This document shows positions 63,201 through 64,000 of a stretch of 64,000 nucleotides of DNA, piece by piece. Origin of the DNA: an uncultured Eubacteriales bacterium (lineage in GTDB: Bacteria > Bacillota > Clostridia > Christensenellales > UBA1242); NCBI GenBank assembly GCA_949031345.1, contig CARNVA010000006.1, forward strand, positions 21,953 to 85,952, given 5' to 3'. The notes below the pieces were generated by a model. The model was given only the letters and a program-made list of their open reading frames with translations. It had not been told where the DNA came from and did not search any database. The position numbers and the translations under genes were made by a program. How positions within the stretch are numbered: the stretch's first letter is position 1; every line of letters begins with the position of its first letter.

Positions 63201-64000
63201 CGATCAATTAAAATTTTAACATCTTCTGCAAAACTTTCTTGATTTTCGAATCTTTTTCCTTCATCTTGTTTATTTGCTGTATTTTGAGAATTAGGATTTA
63301 TAAAATCATTCTGAACATTTACTAAAAACTCATCACCATGTGAATTATAGAGCGTTAAATTAGGAACGTAAGTAAAAATTCCAGAGCTTGATTGAATATC
63401 TCCATTTAATTTATCTTCATCTTTATAAATTAAATAAATAAAACTGTCATCCCCATCAGAAGGCTCATTGGTAGTATCATATTTAATCTTTGATAATCTT
63501 ATAACATTGTCTATGAATTGGCCTTTGTAATATACTGAATAATCTTCCAATTCTCTATAACTAAAGTCTGGAATATAAACTCCAAACGAAGTATAATCTG
63601 TCCAATAATATTTTAAGTTATCCAAATCTATTTTAAAATCTTCTTTATAATCCAAAGTTATCGTTGTCTTATAATCACCTTCTATTTTATTTACACTAAA
63701 TATATCATAATTTACGCATGTGTATTTTTTATCACCTTCTATCGTTTGATAAATATTTTTAATTTTAGCATTTACACCAGCCTTTCCATTCACTGATTCT
63801 ACTTTTATACTATAATAATCAATATTATTTATAAATGGAAGTGAGCCTTCTCCTTCAGAAAGGTATTTCAATGTCTCATTTTTAGAATAAATACCAGCTG
63901 AGAAAATTTTTGTCATATTATTTCTATTTGCCAAATAATAAGGCTTATTATTTATGGTTATAGTATCTGCATTTTCATTTCCATCTTCTAAACTTCTTGT
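60194..64000 (-). CDS. very large extracellular-type protein, C-terminal part (5' partial, 1268 aa in window)
   Basis: The frame is open through the right edge of the window: codons before the first candidate start at 63934 continue without a stop to 64000, so the true start lies outside. The visible part is rich in Asn, Ser, Tyr, Lys and Ile with beta-type alternation, as in the giant protein at 19075-29751, and has very few cysteines. The last 200 residues contain a glycine-rich stretch (LGKGGNGGAGGKK) and no sortase, S-layer or membrane anchor, so any anchor must be N-terminal and unseen. I cannot name a domain. Composition and size suggest a second surface fibre. Confidence 0.75.
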   Translation of the reverse strand, partial: TRSLEDGNENADTITINNKPYYLANRNNMTKIFSAGIYSKNETLKYLSEGEGSLPFINNIDYYSIKVESVNGKAGVNAKIKNIYQTIEGDKKYTCVNYDIFSVNKIEGDYKTTITLDYKEDFKIDLDNLKYYWTDYTSFGVYIPDFSYRELEDYSVYYKGQFIDNVIRLSKIKYDTTNEPSDGDDSFIYLIYKDEDKLNGDIQSSSGIFTYVPNLTLYNSHGDEFLVNVQNDFINPNSQNTANKQDEGKRFENQESFAEDVKILIDRFTKTNIYYSRSVKIGAPRYISLNNDKSFTEYRYVDGTTYKASDTKTVNKDLYYGKAISNVASVDSFSNGGYLVTLNINQSYQEMIGLENNKVLFGFNRNKTGINRLAFSSNRIIINGNSYDIEVKSENSFLIKSTKDNLQNTIQGYMEDISFIVNDFDQKFILSDQFKNISENTIIYLKDINKNVSTEDYITISRELEKVWKYNNEILGTSSLNKNGIIFTRKGNDIQIEIDSNANNLVSYTFNGAVVYKGGLTISLSETYTSNFTNINESHHGVTFHNKQSEQLYYDFKMIKDGASTIAYSGMTAAMTHFQPLSGQITGEYRILASYKSGYLTKSNNIDETYEYNLLLKDKNQTYHYINAEFLPSTSTNEASLTIKSIQREYSNGKNYTLIKVEDIETVDKSEDGNETTVREITYSIDGNPIYKVKYDSNSKKYAYVVYYDDKGNLLYTTDKDGNEIPGKEVVEPEEIYFCGNPSGITKNVQELSAYIGTTTSGKINLNNLPKVDDYKDLIGERKIPKTIGTIKDPITGENISLTKSANYLYIKGDYNVEKSLEREYKGFDYSEAEKETILETNVRVYEVEYSQFKVPSYNVIKETFSYKGMDLEGNINSKNLFSKAEGSMEIYLRDKEDLSILNLIAKLVGTGEQKIDNVSINDADAARDIILTKDISFIENINAKSDKYNIIGNGYSISYYNGALFDELERSEVEDSEPEFSFISNINFLGEIYGTQAFINKKATSGENLKDNYLYKVSAYGSAVNIQRTDQTSILINGKCKVYSFNNYVAINVLSGYTDEENGEKYYKVYLMREVDTFNEKSADNQNNILNYGVIVTASGKSGQSQKTSNGEKGQTAVSISASDKIKISNNGLIVLGKGGNGGAGGKKSFSGINFTNAYKGMEKGKNGIAENFAGSTISIEVTQNDGYDGLIQRAKMIDYFGRSYLDLSSQNTNNRRISTKPNPKGPITYKEGNERKSIDLDGSSKNVNYCDKVQTFFNLYNYYIVI

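Overview
The window comes from a low-GC, Gram-positive, anaerobic bacterium, most likely an uncultured gut-type member of the Clostridia (Bacillota). The main signs are a T-box leader on a single-chain glycyl-tRNA synthetase, a SpoVD/FtsI-type penicillin-binding protein beside rsmH, a WalJ-type hydrolase, YugP-type peptidases and an oxygen-sensitive class III ribonucleotide reductase. The lineage is inferred; no rRNA gene is present.

Region by region. 1-405 is the tail of an NrtR-like Nudix regulator. 507-6930 is a three-gene operon with two cytosolic-looking BspA-type leucine-rich-repeat proteins that share a C-terminal domain of about 500 residues, separated by a small coiled-coil protein. 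7063-10114 holds a U32 peptidase-family protein and an unknown gene. 10233-10340 is a near-perfect DNA cloverleaf. 10386-12997 is an ABC exporter operon (two ABC-2 permeases and an ATPase). 13109-15870 is a membrane-anchored DUF4874/DUF4832 protein with a C8 tract inside its promoter spacer. 16140-18938 has a ferritin-like protein and cardiolipin synthase. 19075-29945 encodes a 3558-residue membrane-anchored surface protein with a small coupled upstream ORF. 30112-34213 has a YkpA-type ABC-F protein, an unknown gene and T-box-controlled glyS.

34326-37166 is the most interesting part: an operon with its own promoter encoding a protein whose last 48 residues are six Cys, five Gly and thirty Ser, followed by two radical SAM enzymes. 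It looks like a RiPP-type peptide-modification system, with two YugP-type membrane peptidases just upstream. 38924-45389 is a cell-division/wall segment (CvpA-like protein, RsmH, an FtsL-like protein, a PBP with PASTA domain). 45679-48899 is the anaerobic ribonucleotide reductase (nrdD, nrdG) with a pair of NrdR-like boxes. 49041-54062 has metG, a small membrane protein, walJ and a 607-residue unknown protein. 54213-59239 has uvrA and uvrB as separate units. 59250-60201 is a divergent pair of related small proteins with a winged-helix-like body and a C-terminal membrane anchor. 60194-64000 is the 3' part of another very large protein that runs off the window.

Four genes (the U32 gene, a small membrane protein, walJ and uvrA) have an extended -10 element exactly six bases before the start codon, so their mRNAs should be leaderless. 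Several start codons were moved inward from the longest open frame because a Shine-Dalgarno sequence or a promoter fixes the start.
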